A stretch of 64,000 nt of DNA from Kiritimatiellia bacterium (GCA_028716365.1 JAQUPZ010000001.1:1-64000), one strand, 5' to 3'. Numbered from the stretch's first letter, positions 28,745-38,142 are shown. The notes: generated by a model from the letters alone, not told the origin. A program made the numbers and translations.

Positions 28745-30400
28745 TTAACGTTTCAAACACCTATCAAAGAATGCAAGCAAGGCCGGTAGATCTACTTCAT
28801 GTCCGCCGTCGTGGATATCTAGAGAAAGACTATTGGACTTACCGAACAACGCATATACAGGACGGATTTCGTTCATCGCCTTTTGAGCCAATTCGGGAGT
28901 AAATTGAGTGGATGGTTCTTTTCGTCCATTCTGGCACTCAAGCGCCCTGGGAGCGATCAAAGCATAGATGTCGGGGTAGTCGACCAATTCTCGTAGACCG
29001 AAGAACTTCCAACACATGCAGTGATTCTGTTCCATCTGGTCCATATAAGTCATGAACCCGCAACTGTCCGCTGCTGTAATACGCAGATCCATGGCTGCAA
29101 GCCACATTGTCATCTCTCCGCCCAGCGAAAGTCCACCACAACCAATGCATGACTTATCTACATTCGGTAATGACTTTAGATAGCTGACACACCGCATCAG
29201 GTCCCATAATCGTTCACCCATCAAAGTACGATCAGATTCATATACTTTATGTTGACTGACTAATGTAGATATTGTGATAAAGCCCTTCGCCGCCAGTTCG
29301 GAAGCAAAACCTTTATAAATCGTTGGTTTGCCGGCAAAATCATTTCCATTAATATAAGTAGAATATCTGACTGAGCTATGGCCGCCAATACACACTACGG
29401 CTGGAAATGATTTTTTTTCATCTTTTGGCATGGTTATTATTATTTCAATTCTTCGACCAGGTGTAGACTGGATGGTCATTTCTTTGACGGTATAGTTCTC
29501 GGTACTCCATGATTTGTTTTCCCTGGCATCGAACGGCAGCGATTCTACTTTCGGTATAAGATCCTCCATTTTCATCAGTTTGAATAACTTTGTGCGCAGA
29601 TCATTTTGCCAAGTAACAACATCGGTCTTTGTACCCGCATTGCAATGCATCATTCGATACACTGTTTTTTTATCCGCCTTGATACCCCTTAATTTAAAGT
29701 CATCGAAGTCACCGGTATCATCAAAGGAACCCAACCCGACTCGTCCCCGTTTCAGAGTAGAATCCCTGATGCTCGTGACGGGTTTTGACATATCATCAAA
29801 AAACACTTCAATGGTACCATCAGATACATTTCGTGCCACGCGCACGTTGTGCCAGTCATCATCCCAGGGAATACCCGGTTTTTCGGCAGGCAGGTTTTTT
29901 GATATCGGTCGCCGCGGTGCGCCATCAACAAGATGCACCTGGTTTGCTCCGGTATCAGTCTTTTTCCCGAGATGGGCGTAATAGAAATGGGTGGGGTCCT
30001 GATACCCGAAAAAAATGCACAGATCACGATGAGGATAGTCCTGTTTTGTACTCTTCGCCCTGACATCGAGTACAAAATCTTCAACAACTATATTCTTCAG
30101 AATGGAAATATTAAATGGGCTTCGGAAAGGAGGATTGTATTTGCACATTTTACTCTGACTGTACACCTTTCCCTTATCAGTACTTTTGATCTGCCAGGCA
30201 TCAGAATCCGTTGGTTCCCAGTCTGTAGCACCCTGCTCAAAATCAGTTTCATACAATAACGGCATCCGGATTATGTCGGTTTTCGTCTGGCTGGCAGACT
30301 TTTCTTCACAAAAACACGGGGTGTACATTCCCGGGAAAATATTCAACAAAACTGCAAGCAAAAAACTGAGATGATTACCGGTAACAGTAGTTTTGTTCAT
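28745..30400 (-). CDS. LamG/DUF1080-like plus acetyl-xylan-esterase-like fusion, secreted
   Basis: 551 residues from the ATG at 30400, chosen for AGGAGG 10 bases upstream; the frame also extends to 30532. Signal peptide (about 1-33). The N-terminal half (about 45-250) is a beta-sandwich resembling the LamG/3-keto-disaccharide hydrolase (DUF1080) domain: WHNVRVARN, TIEVFFDD and GRVGLGSFDDTGDFDDF. The C-terminal half is an alpha/beta hydrolase: oxyanion-side GHSS, nucleophile GLSLGGE (Ser), and HDGGHEVD near the end. It probably deacetylates a polysaccharide while the beta domain binds it or acts on a keto-sugar. It lies 140 bases after the GH109-like gene, same strand. Confidence 0.82.
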   Translation of the reverse strand: MNKTTVTGNHLSFLLAVLLNIFPGMYTPCFCEEKSASQTKTDIIRMPLLYETDFEQGATDWEPTDSDAWQIKSTDKGKVYSQSKMCKYNPPFRSPFNISILKNIVVEDFVLDVRAKSTKQDYPHRDLCIFFGYQDPTHFYYAHLGKKTDTGANQVHLVDGAPRRPISKNLPAEKPGIPWDDDWHNVRVARNVSDGTIEVFFDDMSKPVTSIRDSTLKRGRVGLGSFDDTGDFDDFKLRGIKADKKTVYRMMHCNAGTKTDVVTWQNDLRTKLFKLMKMEDLIPKVESLPFDARENKSWSTENYTVKEMTIQSTPGRRIEIIITMPKDEKKSFPAVVCIGGHSSVRYSTYINGNDFAGKPTIYKGFASELAAKGFITISTLVSQHKVYESDRTLMGERLWDLMRCVSYLKSLPNVDKSCIGCGGLSLGGEMTMWLAAMDLRITAADSCGFMTYMDQMEQNHCMCWKFFGLRELVDYPDIYALIAPRALECQNGRKEPSTQFTPELAQKAMNEIRPVYALFGKSNSLSLDIHDGGHEVDLPALLAFFDRCLKR

Positions 30401-30540
30401 GCTTTGTTTGCCTCCTGATGTTTCCTTGCTGTTCGCATTGTCCCGGAAAAATCTGAAGTAATGACCGGTTTTCCTGTCAACTCTGCTCTTCCCGGACAAT
30501 TTGTTCAGGTATGGTTTCGCTCTATAGAACAATTTTCTGA

Positions 30541-31983
30541 TTAAACAATTACTTTTGTATTACCGCCCCGTTCCAAATTGATATCCATATTCGGTTTGTT
30601 AGTCTTCCATGCGCCGGCTGTGAAATCCGGAACATCTATGGAATTCGAACGGTTGAGCACTGACCACTGGCTTAACGGCACGACAGAGCTCCAGGCCGCC
30701 GCATCGTAAACATCCATGTCGAGCGGCAAACCGTTGCGAAGGCAGTCGATCAGCCTCCAGGTCTCCAGCAAGTCGGTACCGCCATGCCCAGCCCCGATCT
30801 GTTTGGCTAATTCACTCAACTGCTGGGTGATTTTCGGGGTGTATTTCTTTTCCAGTGTCTTGAATTCCTCCGGCGACACCCATGCATGGTTTCCGATGGA
30901 AAGTCTTGGTGGTTGTGGATCATAGAGTGCTGCCCCTTTGGTCCCGTAAATTCCATGAATGTTATTATGCGGTGATGGGTCGGTGGCATCATGTTGAAGC
31001 GTGATGGTGCGTCCCATTGTAGTCCGGATGGTGGTTACACTCATATTACCTCTGTAATTTTTTTCAGCAAAAGGTTTAAAGAAATCGTCCGTGGCAGCAA
31101 GTTCCCGGGCTTTTTCTTTCATCATAAAATCATTACTTTCAACCGAAACGAGGAATTCGAATTTGTCGCCACGGTTGATGTTCATAATTGTGCTCACTGG
31201 TCCCAGTCCGTGAATCGGGTAGATGTTTCCTTTTCGTGAAGCGTATTGCCTGAGCCACCACATGTCCCAGTACATACTTTTTGAGAAATTATTTCTCATC
31301 TTACTGGTATTATAGGCACAGTCACCGTGAACCACCTCCCCAAAAATTCCCTGGCGTGCCATATTAAGTGTCAGAAGCTGGAATGGCAGGTAACAGCTGT
31401 TTGCCATCATCATGCAATGCCGCCGCATCTGCTCGGCTGTCTCTACCAGAAGCCAGCACTCTTCAATTGTCCCGGCCGCTGATACCTCGGAAGCCGCGTG
31501 TTTACCATGTTTCATGGCATAAACCGCCATCATCGCGTGCATATACCAGGGCGTAGTAACCACCACCAGGTCAATATCCTCCCGTTCACAAACTTTTTTC
31601 CAGTCTTCTTCGCCGGTATAAACATCGGGGTTATGTGGCGTTCCCTTCAACCGTGCTTTTGCTGCATTAACTTTTTCCGGCCTGATATCACACAAGGCTT
31701 TTATCTCAACACCTTCAATATACCTCAAGTTGCTGACGTATGCCGGTCCGCGCTGGCCGGTTCCAATGATTCCGACACGAACTTTCTCAAGAGGTGGCAC
31801 CGCGAAACCCGACATGTTGAACCGTTGTACATGATTCTTCTCCAGTTTCCTGCCCACGCTGGCAGTGTCATTACCACCGTTACCACCTTGTATTGTGGCA
31901 CAACCCTGTAACAAACTTCCTCCGGCAAGTCCAAAACCCACAAGACTGCTTTTCGTGATAAATTCTCTGCGATTGATTTTCAT
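30541..31983 (-). CDS. GH109-family NAD-dependent glycosidase (alpha-N-acetylgalactosaminidase-like)
   Basis: 480 residues from the ATG at 31983, chosen for AGGAGA 9 bases upstream. Tat signal NRREFITKS with a possible lipobox LLQGC. The Rossmann domain and Gfo/Idh/MocA fold are present, but EKP is replaced by SEVSAAGTIEECW, exactly the GH109 pattern. Other GH109 landmarks: RRHCMMMANSCY, IYPIHGLGPVSTIMNINRG (catalytic His region), GAGHGGTDLLETW, and DVYDAAAWSSVVPLS. GH109 enzymes cleave glycosides by transient NAD-dependent oxidation at C3. The aglycone and sugar are not readable. It is the first gene of the minus set and divergent from a XylR-like regulator. Confidence 0.9.
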   Translation of the reverse strand: MKINRREFITKSSLVGFGLAGGSLLQGCATIQGGNGGNDTASVGRKLEKNHVQRFNMSGFAVPPLEKVRVGIIGTGQRGPAYVSNLRYIEGVEIKALCDIRPEKVNAAKARLKGTPHNPDVYTGEEDWKKVCEREDIDLVVVTTPWYMHAMMAVYAMKHGKHAASEVSAAGTIEECWLLVETAEQMRRHCMMMANSCYLPFQLLTLNMARQGIFGEVVHGDCAYNTSKMRNNFSKSMYWDMWWLRQYASRKGNIYPIHGLGPVSTIMNINRGDKFEFLVSVESNDFMMKEKARELAATDDFFKPFAEKNYRGNMSVTTIRTTMGRTITLQHDATDPSPHNNIHGIYGTKGAALYDPQPPRLSIGNHAWVSPEEFKTLEKKYTPKITQQLSELAKQIGAGHGGTDLLETWRLIDCLRNGLPLDMDVYDAAAWSSVVPLSQWSVLNRSNSIDVPDFTAGAWKTNKPNMDINLERGGNTKVIV

Positions 31984-32046
31984 AGGTTCTCTCCTGTTTT
32001 CATGGCAGGATTTTCTGCCACAGTGGTTTTGTCCGGGTATGTTATT

Positions 32047-32066
32047 CCTGCCTGCCGGCAGGCAGG
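32047..32066. repeat. perfect 20-base palindrome
   Basis: CCTGCCTGCCGGCAGGCAGG lies between the divergent GH109-like and XylR-like genes. In one frame it reads as the peptide LPAGRQ-type sequence that such repeats often produce in spurious ORFs. It may be a dispersed palindromic repeat or an operator of the regulator. A 6+1+6 relative (CCTGCC-C-GGCAGG) is at 2658-2670, inside the large TPR gene. Confidence 0.6.
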
Positions 32067-32226
32067 TCGGCACGGTTTTGCTCCGGATTTTCAGTAACCG
32101 CACTGTACCGGCCTTTTGAATGCATGAAATATATCAAAACCGTACCATGTGAACAAGGCATCATTTTTCTCATCAAATGAATCATTTATGGTTGACCCAT
32201 GTTTTTGCCTGTTCCATCATCTACTG

Positions 32227-33420
32227 ATGTCCAATAAACAATTAAAGTCCGGCAAAACACCCTGGAAACGGGTACTGCTGCTGCTCGGCTGGTATGCTTC
32301 GACAATTCATGAAGGTATAGTGGCATATGCCCGGCAGGCAAACTGGCTGCTTGATCTTCAGGTAATGCGAACGGGACGATTGCTCATGGACACTCCCGTT
32401 GACGGAATAATCTGCCTGCTTGGCGGATATGGCTCGCGACCGGAATTTATAGAGTTTATTCGGAAAGCCAAAGTCCCGGCTGTGGACCTCCATGCCGATA
32501 TGGCGCATGTTATTGATATTCCCCGTGTCTTCTTTGACAACAATGCCATGGGTTGTATGGCTGCCAGATATTTTATTGACCATGGATATTCCAGTTTTGC
32601 TTTCTGTTGTCCGGACATTAATGATAACAGCGCAAAATTACGTTATGAAGGATTTAACAGGACAGTTAACAAGCACGGCAAAAATGTCACGTTACTGGAG
32701 TTCCCGAAATACAGCCGGCCAAGGCAACATACAAAAGGATGGCGCCGTTCAGACTGGCTGGCCTCGAAACTTCGTCAACTGACAACACCCCTGGCTGTAT
32801 TTGCCACGAATGATGACACAGCGCTCATTGTCCTCGATGCCTGTACATCCGCTGGTCTCAGCGTTCCGGAACAAGTAGCTGTGATGGGATGTGGTAATGA
32901 AAGCATGGTATGTGATTTTGCTCCAGTTTCCCTGTCTAGTGTTATTGTTGACTTCGCCAAGCGATCCCGCCTGGCTTGCGAATTGCTTGATCATTTAATG
33001 GCAGGTAAGCGAGCACCTCGTTCTCCGATAATAATTCCGCCGCTGGGTGTCGAAGAAAGACGCAGTACAGACATGATTGCAGTACCCAATTCTCAAGTAT
33101 CAAAAGCTATTAATTTTATCAGAGAAAATTATCATCGTTCCGATATCACTCTTCCTTTAATCGCAGAAAGTACCGGTCTTTCTCTTAACCGTCTGATGGC
33201 TTTGTTCCGTCGTTACCTTGGTCGTACTATTGGTCAGGAACTTCAGTCCATCCGACTTTCACGTGCCCAGACTATGGCCAAGACTGGTGAACATTCGGCA
33301 ACATTTATAGCTGCTGCATGTGGATTCTCCAGTCTACTTCATTTCCGGAGGACACTGCAACGGGTAATGGATATAAACCCCCGAACCTGGCTGCGTCGTC
33401 TTAAAGCCAATCCTCAATAG
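32227..33420 (+). CDS. XylR-like transcription regulator (LacI-type sensor plus AraC HTH)
   Basis: 397 residues from the ATG at 32227; the frame extends to 32149, but that stretch does not look like coding for this family. The N-terminal part (about 15-270) is a periplasmic-binding-protein-like sugar sensor (ASTIHEGIVAYARQ, IDYS-type spacing, ATNDDTALIVLDAC). The C-terminal 100 residues are an AraC-type double HTH (ITLPLIAESTGLSLNRLM and FIAAACGFSSLLHFRR). This is the XylR (D-xylose activator) architecture. It is divergent from the GH109-like gene; the palindrome at 32047 lies in between, so it may regulate that operon. Confidence 0.87.
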   Translation: MSNKQLKSGKTPWKRVLLLLGWYASTIHEGIVAYARQANWLLDLQVMRTGRLLMDTPVDGIICLLGGYGSRPEFIEFIRKAKVPAVDLHADMAHVIDIPRVFFDNNAMGCMAARYFIDHGYSSFAFCCPDINDNSAKLRYEGFNRTVNKHGKNVTLLEFPKYSRPRQHTKGWRRSDWLASKLRQLTTPLAVFATNDDTALIVLDACTSAGLSVPEQVAVMGCGNESMVCDFAPVSLSSVIVDFAKRSRLACELLDHLMAGKRAPRSPIIIPPLGVEERRSTDMIAVPNSQVSKAINFIRENYHRSDITLPLIAESTGLSLNRLMALFRRYLGRTIGQELQSIRLSRAQTMAKTGEHSATFIAAACGFSSLLHFRRTLQRVMDINPRTWLRRLKANPQ

Positions 33421-33441
33421 TCCGGGTAGAAAACAGCTAAA

Positions 33442-34260
33442 TTATTTCACAACTTCTTTACGGCGAAACTGGCCCGGCGTCATTCCAATATGCCGTCGAA
33501 AGTGGCGGGTAAAAGCACTCTGATCACCAAAACCGCTATCGAATGCAATTTCTGCCAGGCTTTTTATCGTTTCCCGCAAAGCTCGACATTCGGCCAGCCA
33601 CCGCGCTTTAATGAGGAAATGTTTCGGGCTAACGCCCAAAGTGGCCCTGGATTTACGTTCCCGTTGCCGGGGTGATAATCCTGAAAGACGCGCCAGTTCG
33701 CGAATACTTATGTCCTCATGATAGTTCTGCCGGAAATGGTTCACAGCTTTTGAGATACCTTGAAATGGCTGCAACAGTTTCGCACGCTCTTCATAACTCT
33801 GCGAACAACCCATGATACCGATAACTTTCCCTGTGCGGGAACGAATAAGCATTTTGTTGACCACGGACCAGTCAGGCATCCCAAACCTGTCGAACCACAA
33901 TTCTACGCGATTAAGAAGCGGCTTGCCGGTGGCGTAAATGCGTGCGTCATCCTGTACATAGGACTGGGCCATATCAACGGGATTCAAATCAAAGTCCGTC
34001 ATGCCTATAACGGCCGCTTCATCAGTGATATGATAAAGATCAAGGATGCCCTGACTGAAAAACATCATTTCACCCTGTTTGTTCTTTGCGAAGAAATAGA
34101 CGCCTGGAATTACATCGAACAGACGATGGAACAGATGTGTCGGATCAATTTCACGTAACCATGCTTCGCGCTTCGCCAGGAGCGCCTTTCGCCGGGCCGG
34201 CGAGAGCCTTGCTAATGGTCGCCCGAAAACCACGGGGACTTTAGACGTTGTTTTCTTCAT
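33442..34260 (-). CDS. PAS-domain AraC-family transcription regulator
   Basis: 272 residues. The N-terminal PAS-like sensor (about 42-155, VIPGVYFFAKNKQGEMMFFS and GKVIGIMGCSQSYEERA) is followed by a C-terminal AraC HTH domain (about 170-268, ISIRELARLSGLSP and IAFDSGFGDQSAFTRHF). Such PAS-AraC pairs are frequent in PVC bacteria. It converges with the XylR-like gene (21 bases between stops) and is divergent from a propeller glycosidase gene at 34396 with 135 bases between. It probably regulates the plus-strand cluster to its right. The ligand is unknown. Confidence 0.87.
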   Translation of the reverse strand: MKKTTSKVPVVFGRPLARLSPARRKALLAKREAWLREIDPTHLFHRLFDVIPGVYFFAKNKQGEMMFFSQGILDLYHITDEAAVIGMTDFDLNPVDMAQSYVQDDARIYATGKPLLNRVELWFDRFGMPDWSVVNKMLIRSRTGKVIGIMGCSQSYEERAKLLQPFQGISKAVNHFRQNYHEDISIRELARLSGLSPRQRERKSRATLGVSPKHFLIKARWLAECRALRETIKSLAEIAFDSGFGDQSAFTRHFRRHIGMTPGQFRRKEVVK

Positions 34261-34395
34261 AGCAAATTTTAAGGATAATCAACAAAAACCTGTTTTTCAA
34301 TCCGATTCATTATTTTCAAGTTCACAAATGGGTTGACGTTGCTGAGATGGTTTGATTGAGTTTGTCGCCATACTTTCATGCAACTCAGGAATAAA

Positions 34396-35916
34396 ATGTT
34401 TGCCTGGTTTACCTCACAAAAGCTCCTTTTCCAGCACATTGGTATCTATGGAATCGCATGGCTGGTGTTGGCCACGGCAGGTTGGGCAGACGAACCTACT
34501 TTAAATCTAACAGGGCGACGGGAAATTTTTGTCGATAATTATCTAATTCAGTCAATGCGCGGTGTTGAACTCCGTTTGTATGAACCACGTGACGCGGGAG
34601 AAGTCTTGCGCTTTGACCAGCCGTGGGAAGGCATGTTCTGTGCTTACTGTACTATCATAAAAGACAGTACAAAATATCTTCTTTATTACCGTGGCAAAGA
34701 TGGCGGTGCCGACGGCAAGGGCGAAGTCACCTGTTATGCCGAAAGTGATGATGGACTGGTGTGGAGAAAACCGAAACTCGGTCTGCACGAAATTGCAGGT
34801 TCAAAAGATAATAATGTCATCCTGACCGGTACAGGAATAACACATAATTTCAGTCCATTTCTGGACACGCGACCAAGTGTGCCACGCACGGAACGATTTA
34901 AGGCCCTTGGAGGATTGCTCGATAAAAACGCAACTGGCGGCCTGCATGCTCTTGCCTCTGAAGACGGTATTCACTGGCGGGACATATATAATAAACCGGT
35001 TGTTACGCGCGGCGCATTCGATTCTCAAAACGTATGTTTCTGGTCCGAAATTGAACAGCGTTATGTCTGTTTCCTGCGTATTTTCACAAAAGGTATTACC
35101 ACGGCAAAGGACTGGACACCTTCTGGACTGCGCTCCATGTCGCGTACAAGTTCTTCTGACTTTGAACACTGGACTGACCCGGAACCTATGAAATTCCAAC
35201 CACCCCAGGAATATCATTTCTACACCAGCCAGACGCACCCTTACTTTCGTGCGCCACATATCTATATTGCCACCGCTGCCCGTTTCATGCCGGGCCGCCA
35301 TGGTATTACCGATGAAGATGCAAAACGCCTTCAGGTTTCACCTTCATATTACAAAGCAGCAAAAGATGTTTCTGATACCGTTCTCCTGACCTCACGGGAC
35401 GGATATACTTACAACCAGACTTTTCGGGAAGCTTTTATCCGTCCGGGTTTACGCCTATCAGAATGGGTTTCCCGCTGCGGATATCCCGCACTTAATGTCG
35501 TCCAAACCGGTCCCGCCGAAATGTCTGTTTACGTCAACCAGAATTACGCACAACCAAGTGCCCATCTGCGCCGTTTCAGCATGCGGCTTGATGGTTTCGC
35601 ATCGCTACACGCAGGATATGAGTCGGGTGAAATGATTACAAAACCATTCAAGTTCCAAGGGAACCGGTTGATGCTCAACTTCGCCACGTCCGCTGCAGGA
35701 AGTATTCGTGTCGAAATCCAGGATGTTTCGAACAAGCCGATCCCCGGTTTTTCGCTGGAAGAAAATATTGAGCTTTTCGGTAATGATATTGAACGTTCCG
35801 TACAATGGAAAAAAAGTAATGATGTCAGAAGTCTGGTCGGGCAGTCTATACGACTGCGTTTCATGATGAAAGATGCCGATTTGTTTGCGCTGTGTTTCAC
35901 GGAGGTTGCAAAATGA
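34396..35916 (+). CDS. secreted propeller glycosidase-like protein
   Basis: 506 residues from the ATG at 34396 (AGGA 5 bases upstream); an ATG at 34378 is an alternative. Signal peptide (about 1-30). The body looks like a five-bladed beta-propeller of the GH32/GH43-like group: GRREIFVDNYLIQSM, YYRGKDGGADGKGEVTCYAESDDG, WRKPKLGLHEI and HYWRDI-like segments. A C-terminal beta-sandwich begins at about 425 (SGEMITKPFKFQGNRLMLNF), ending with LRFMMKDADLFALCF, a pattern seen in many Lentisphaerae/Planctomycetes hydrolases. No catalytic residues can be fixed, so binding or hydrolysis are both possible. The next gene overlaps its stop by 4 bases. Confidence 0.78.
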   Translation: MFAWFTSQKLLFQHIGIYGIAWLVLATAGWADEPTLNLTGRREIFVDNYLIQSMRGVELRLYEPRDAGEVLRFDQPWEGMFCAYCTIIKDSTKYLLYYRGKDGGADGKGEVTCYAESDDGLVWRKPKLGLHEIAGSKDNNVILTGTGITHNFSPFLDTRPSVPRTERFKALGGLLDKNATGGLHALASEDGIHWRDIYNKPVVTRGAFDSQNVCFWSEIEQRYVCFLRIFTKGITTAKDWTPSGLRSMSRTSSSDFEHWTDPEPMKFQPPQEYHFYTSQTHPYFRAPHIYIATAARFMPGRHGITDEDAKRLQVSPSYYKAAKDVSDTVLLTSRDGYTYNQTFREAFIRPGLRLSEWVSRCGYPALNVVQTGPAEMSVYVNQNYAQPSAHLRRFSMRLDGFASLHAGYESGEMITKPFKFQGNRLMLNFATSAAGSIRVEIQDVSNKPIPGFSLEENIELFGNDIERSVQWKKSNDVRSLVGQSIRLRFMMKDADLFALCFTEVAK

Positions 35917-36962
35917 AGATTCCCGGTTTTCTACAAGAACACATTATTACGTTATTCGTGGTAACGATTTCAGCCATGATTACAATGGTCACATCAGCTC
36001 AAACTTCAGATAGTAATCAGCCGCCGCAACCGGAGGTCCGAAAGATCTGGGATACCGGCGAACACAATGCCTTTACCGATCTGGTCAGATGGCACAATCA
36101 TTGGTGGTGCACATTTCGTGAGGCGGAAGGTCATGTTGGCGGCGACGGTAGGGTCCGTGTTATTACATCCGCCGATGGGCAGGACTGGAAATCTGCTGCG
36201 CTTGTGGCAGAGAAGGATATAGACCTGCGTGACCCAAAGTTTTCGATAACACCTGACGATCGCCTGATGATCGTTTGCGGCGGTTCGGTGTATCTCGGCA
36301 CCAAGCAGCTTAAGGGACGTCAGCCCCGCGTGATGTTCTCTGTTGACGGTTCGACGTGGACAACACCGTACAAGATTGTTGGTGAAGGGGAATGGCTGTG
36401 GCGCATTACTTGGTATAATGGCAAGGCATATGGGGTCGCCTATAAAGCCATTCATAACGACAACACGCGCGAGTGGAATTTAAATCTCTACAGCAGCAGT
36501 GATGGACTGAAGTGGGACATTGTTTCACCCATGGAAGTTTCCGGCAAGCCAAACGAAACAACTCTCCGTTTTCTAAGTAACGGCGATTTGATGGCTATGA
36601 TCCGCCGGGAAGGTGGCAGTCGCATGGGCTGGGTTGGTATAACGCATCCGCCTTATAAACAGTGGACATGGCATGAAAACAACTATCAATTTGGCGGGCC
36701 GAATTTCATCCAGTTGCCCGATGGATCGTTTGTTGCCGGCACACGTGATTATACGCGTAAACCGCAGTGTTCAACGCTCATCGCGCGCATGACCCCTGAC
36801 ACTCTCAAGCCGCTTGTCACGCTCCCCAGCGGCGGAGACACCAGTTACCCGGGTCTTGTTTGGCACGATGGCATGTTGTGGGTCAGTTATTACAGTTCAC
36901 ATGAAGGCAAAACCAGTGTATATCTCGCAAGAATGAAACTGCCGCTCAATTATGCAAAATGA
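35913..36962 (+). CDS. secreted sialidase-like (BNR) propeller protein
   Basis: 349 residues from the ATG at 35913, overlapping the previous stop (ATGA) and behind GGAGG at the right distance. Signal peptide (about 1-30). Asp-box-like BNR motifs: SADGQDWK, SVDGSTW and SSSDGLKWD, with GRVRVITS, which indicate a six-bladed sialidase-type propeller. No Arg triad is assignable. Probably a carbohydrate-binding or hydrolysing partner of the preceding propeller gene, since translation is coupled. Confidence 0.82.
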   Translation: MKIPGFLQEHIITLFVVTISAMITMVTSAQTSDSNQPPQPEVRKIWDTGEHNAFTDLVRWHNHWWCTFREAEGHVGGDGRVRVITSADGQDWKSAALVAEKDIDLRDPKFSITPDDRLMIVCGGSVYLGTKQLKGRQPRVMFSVDGSTWTTPYKIVGEGEWLWRITWYNGKAYGVAYKAIHNDNTREWNLNLYSSSDGLKWDIVSPMEVSGKPNETTLRFLSNGDLMAMIRREGGSRMGWVGITHPPYKQWTWHENNYQFGGPNFIQLPDGSFVAGTRDYTRKPQCSTLIARMTPDTLKPLVTLPSGGDTSYPGLVWHDGMLWVSYYSSHEGKTSVYLARMKLPLNYAK

Positions 36963-37013
36963 AACACAAATAATTTACTAACCTTCAAAAAGAGAAATAT
37001 AATGGGTTTATAA

Positions 37014-38090
37014 ATGAAAAAAATAAAATCAAATGCCGGTTTCAGCTTGATCTTTTTAACGTGCTGTTTTCTGCAACCAGCCCATGCACAAACAAACAAT
37101 TACATCGCTACGACGGGTGTAAAGACCAGTAACTACCCGCGCGTTAATGCTGTTACGTGGTATGAAGTGGACCCGACCTGGCCACAACGTCCTTCTGATA
37201 TTACCTGGGGACAGGTGCCCGGAATAGCCATAGACAAGCAGGACAATGTCTGGATTTATACCCGCACGAACCCGGCAGTGCAGGTTTACGGACCCGATGG
37301 CCGTTTTATCAGGAGCTGGCATGTGAATAATACCAATGCCGCCCCTCATGGGCTTAAAATTGATACCGAAGGAAACATCTGGCTTGTGGACGTCCGTCTA
37401 CAGACAGTCACCAAGCGATCCCCGGATGGCAAAGTATTGTTAACGCTGGGCACCGAAGGTGTTTCAGGTTGCGACGCTTCACATTTTTTTAAACCAACGG
37501 ATGTAACGGTCGCGTTTAACGGCGACATTTTTATTACCGATGGTTATGGTAACGCGCGGGTTGTTCATTATGACAAAGAGGGACACTTTATAAATTCCTG
37601 GGGCCGGCTGGGATCGGAACCAGGTTGTTTCAGCATACCTCATGCCGTAGTGTGCGACTCCAGGGGTCGGGTTTACATTGCCGACCGGAACAATGCCCGT
37701 ATCCAGGTTTTTGACTTTAAAGGCCAGTTACTTGACGTGTGGAGCAATATTATGGTTCCCTGGGGACTCTGGATTTCGCCGAAAGATGAGATCTGGGCGT
37801 GTGGATCATCTCCAATGATCTGGAAATTCGATCCCAAATATCCCACTGCACCGCTGGGTTGTCCGCCGAAAGACCAGGTATTCATGCGTTTCAATACTGA
37901 CGGTAAACTTCTTCAGCTCTGGGCAGTACCCAAGGCCGAAGACGGACAGGAAAAACCCGGTTCTCTGAACTGGCTACATGGTATTGCGCTCGATTCGAAA
38001 GCAAATATTTTTTGCACTGATATCACTGGACGCCGCGTACAGAAATTCGTAAGAAAGACCGATCCTCAAGCTTCCAGTTGTGCGCGGTAA
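37014..38090 (+). CDS. secreted NHL-repeat propeller protein
   Basis: 358 residues with a signal peptide (about 1-25). Repeats of the NHL type: VPGIAIDKQDNVWIYTR, PHGLKIDTEGNIWLVD, PTDVTVAFNGDIFITDGYG, PHAVVCDSRGRVYIADRNN and WLHGIALDSKANIFCTDI. The sequence resembles peptidyl-alpha-hydroxyglycine amidating lyase-type propellers. These are six-bladed; whether it is an enzyme here cannot be said. It lies 51 bases after the BNR gene and 86 before a Gfo/Idh/MocA gene, in the same direction. Confidence 0.83.
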   Translation: MKKIKSNAGFSLIFLTCCFLQPAHAQTNNYIATTGVKTSNYPRVNAVTWYEVDPTWPQRPSDITWGQVPGIAIDKQDNVWIYTRTNPAVQVYGPDGRFIRSWHVNNTNAAPHGLKIDTEGNIWLVDVRLQTVTKRSPDGKVLLTLGTEGVSGCDASHFFKPTDVTVAFNGDIFITDGYGNARVVHYDKEGHFINSWGRLGSEPGCFSIPHAVVCDSRGRVYIADRNNARIQVFDFKGQLLDVWSNIMVPWGLWISPKDEIWACGSSPMIWKFDPKYPTAPLGCPPKDQVFMRFNTDGKLLQLWAVPKAEDGQEKPGSLNWLHGIALDSKANIFCTDITGRRVQKFVRKTDPQASSCAR

Positions 38091-38127
38091 TGATGATAAC
38101 AACCAATAAAGAATATCATTTGGGATA

Positions 38128-38142
38128 ATTTTAAATTAAAAT
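38128..38142. promoter_or_regulatory. AT palindrome upstream of a Gfo/Idh/MocA gene
   Basis: ATTTTAAATTAAAAT is a perfect 7+1+7 inverted repeat 35 bases before the start at 38177. The core TTTAAATTAAA is shared with the site at 19088-19100, again upstream of an oxidoreductase gene. Low information, so chance is possible. Confidence 0.25.
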
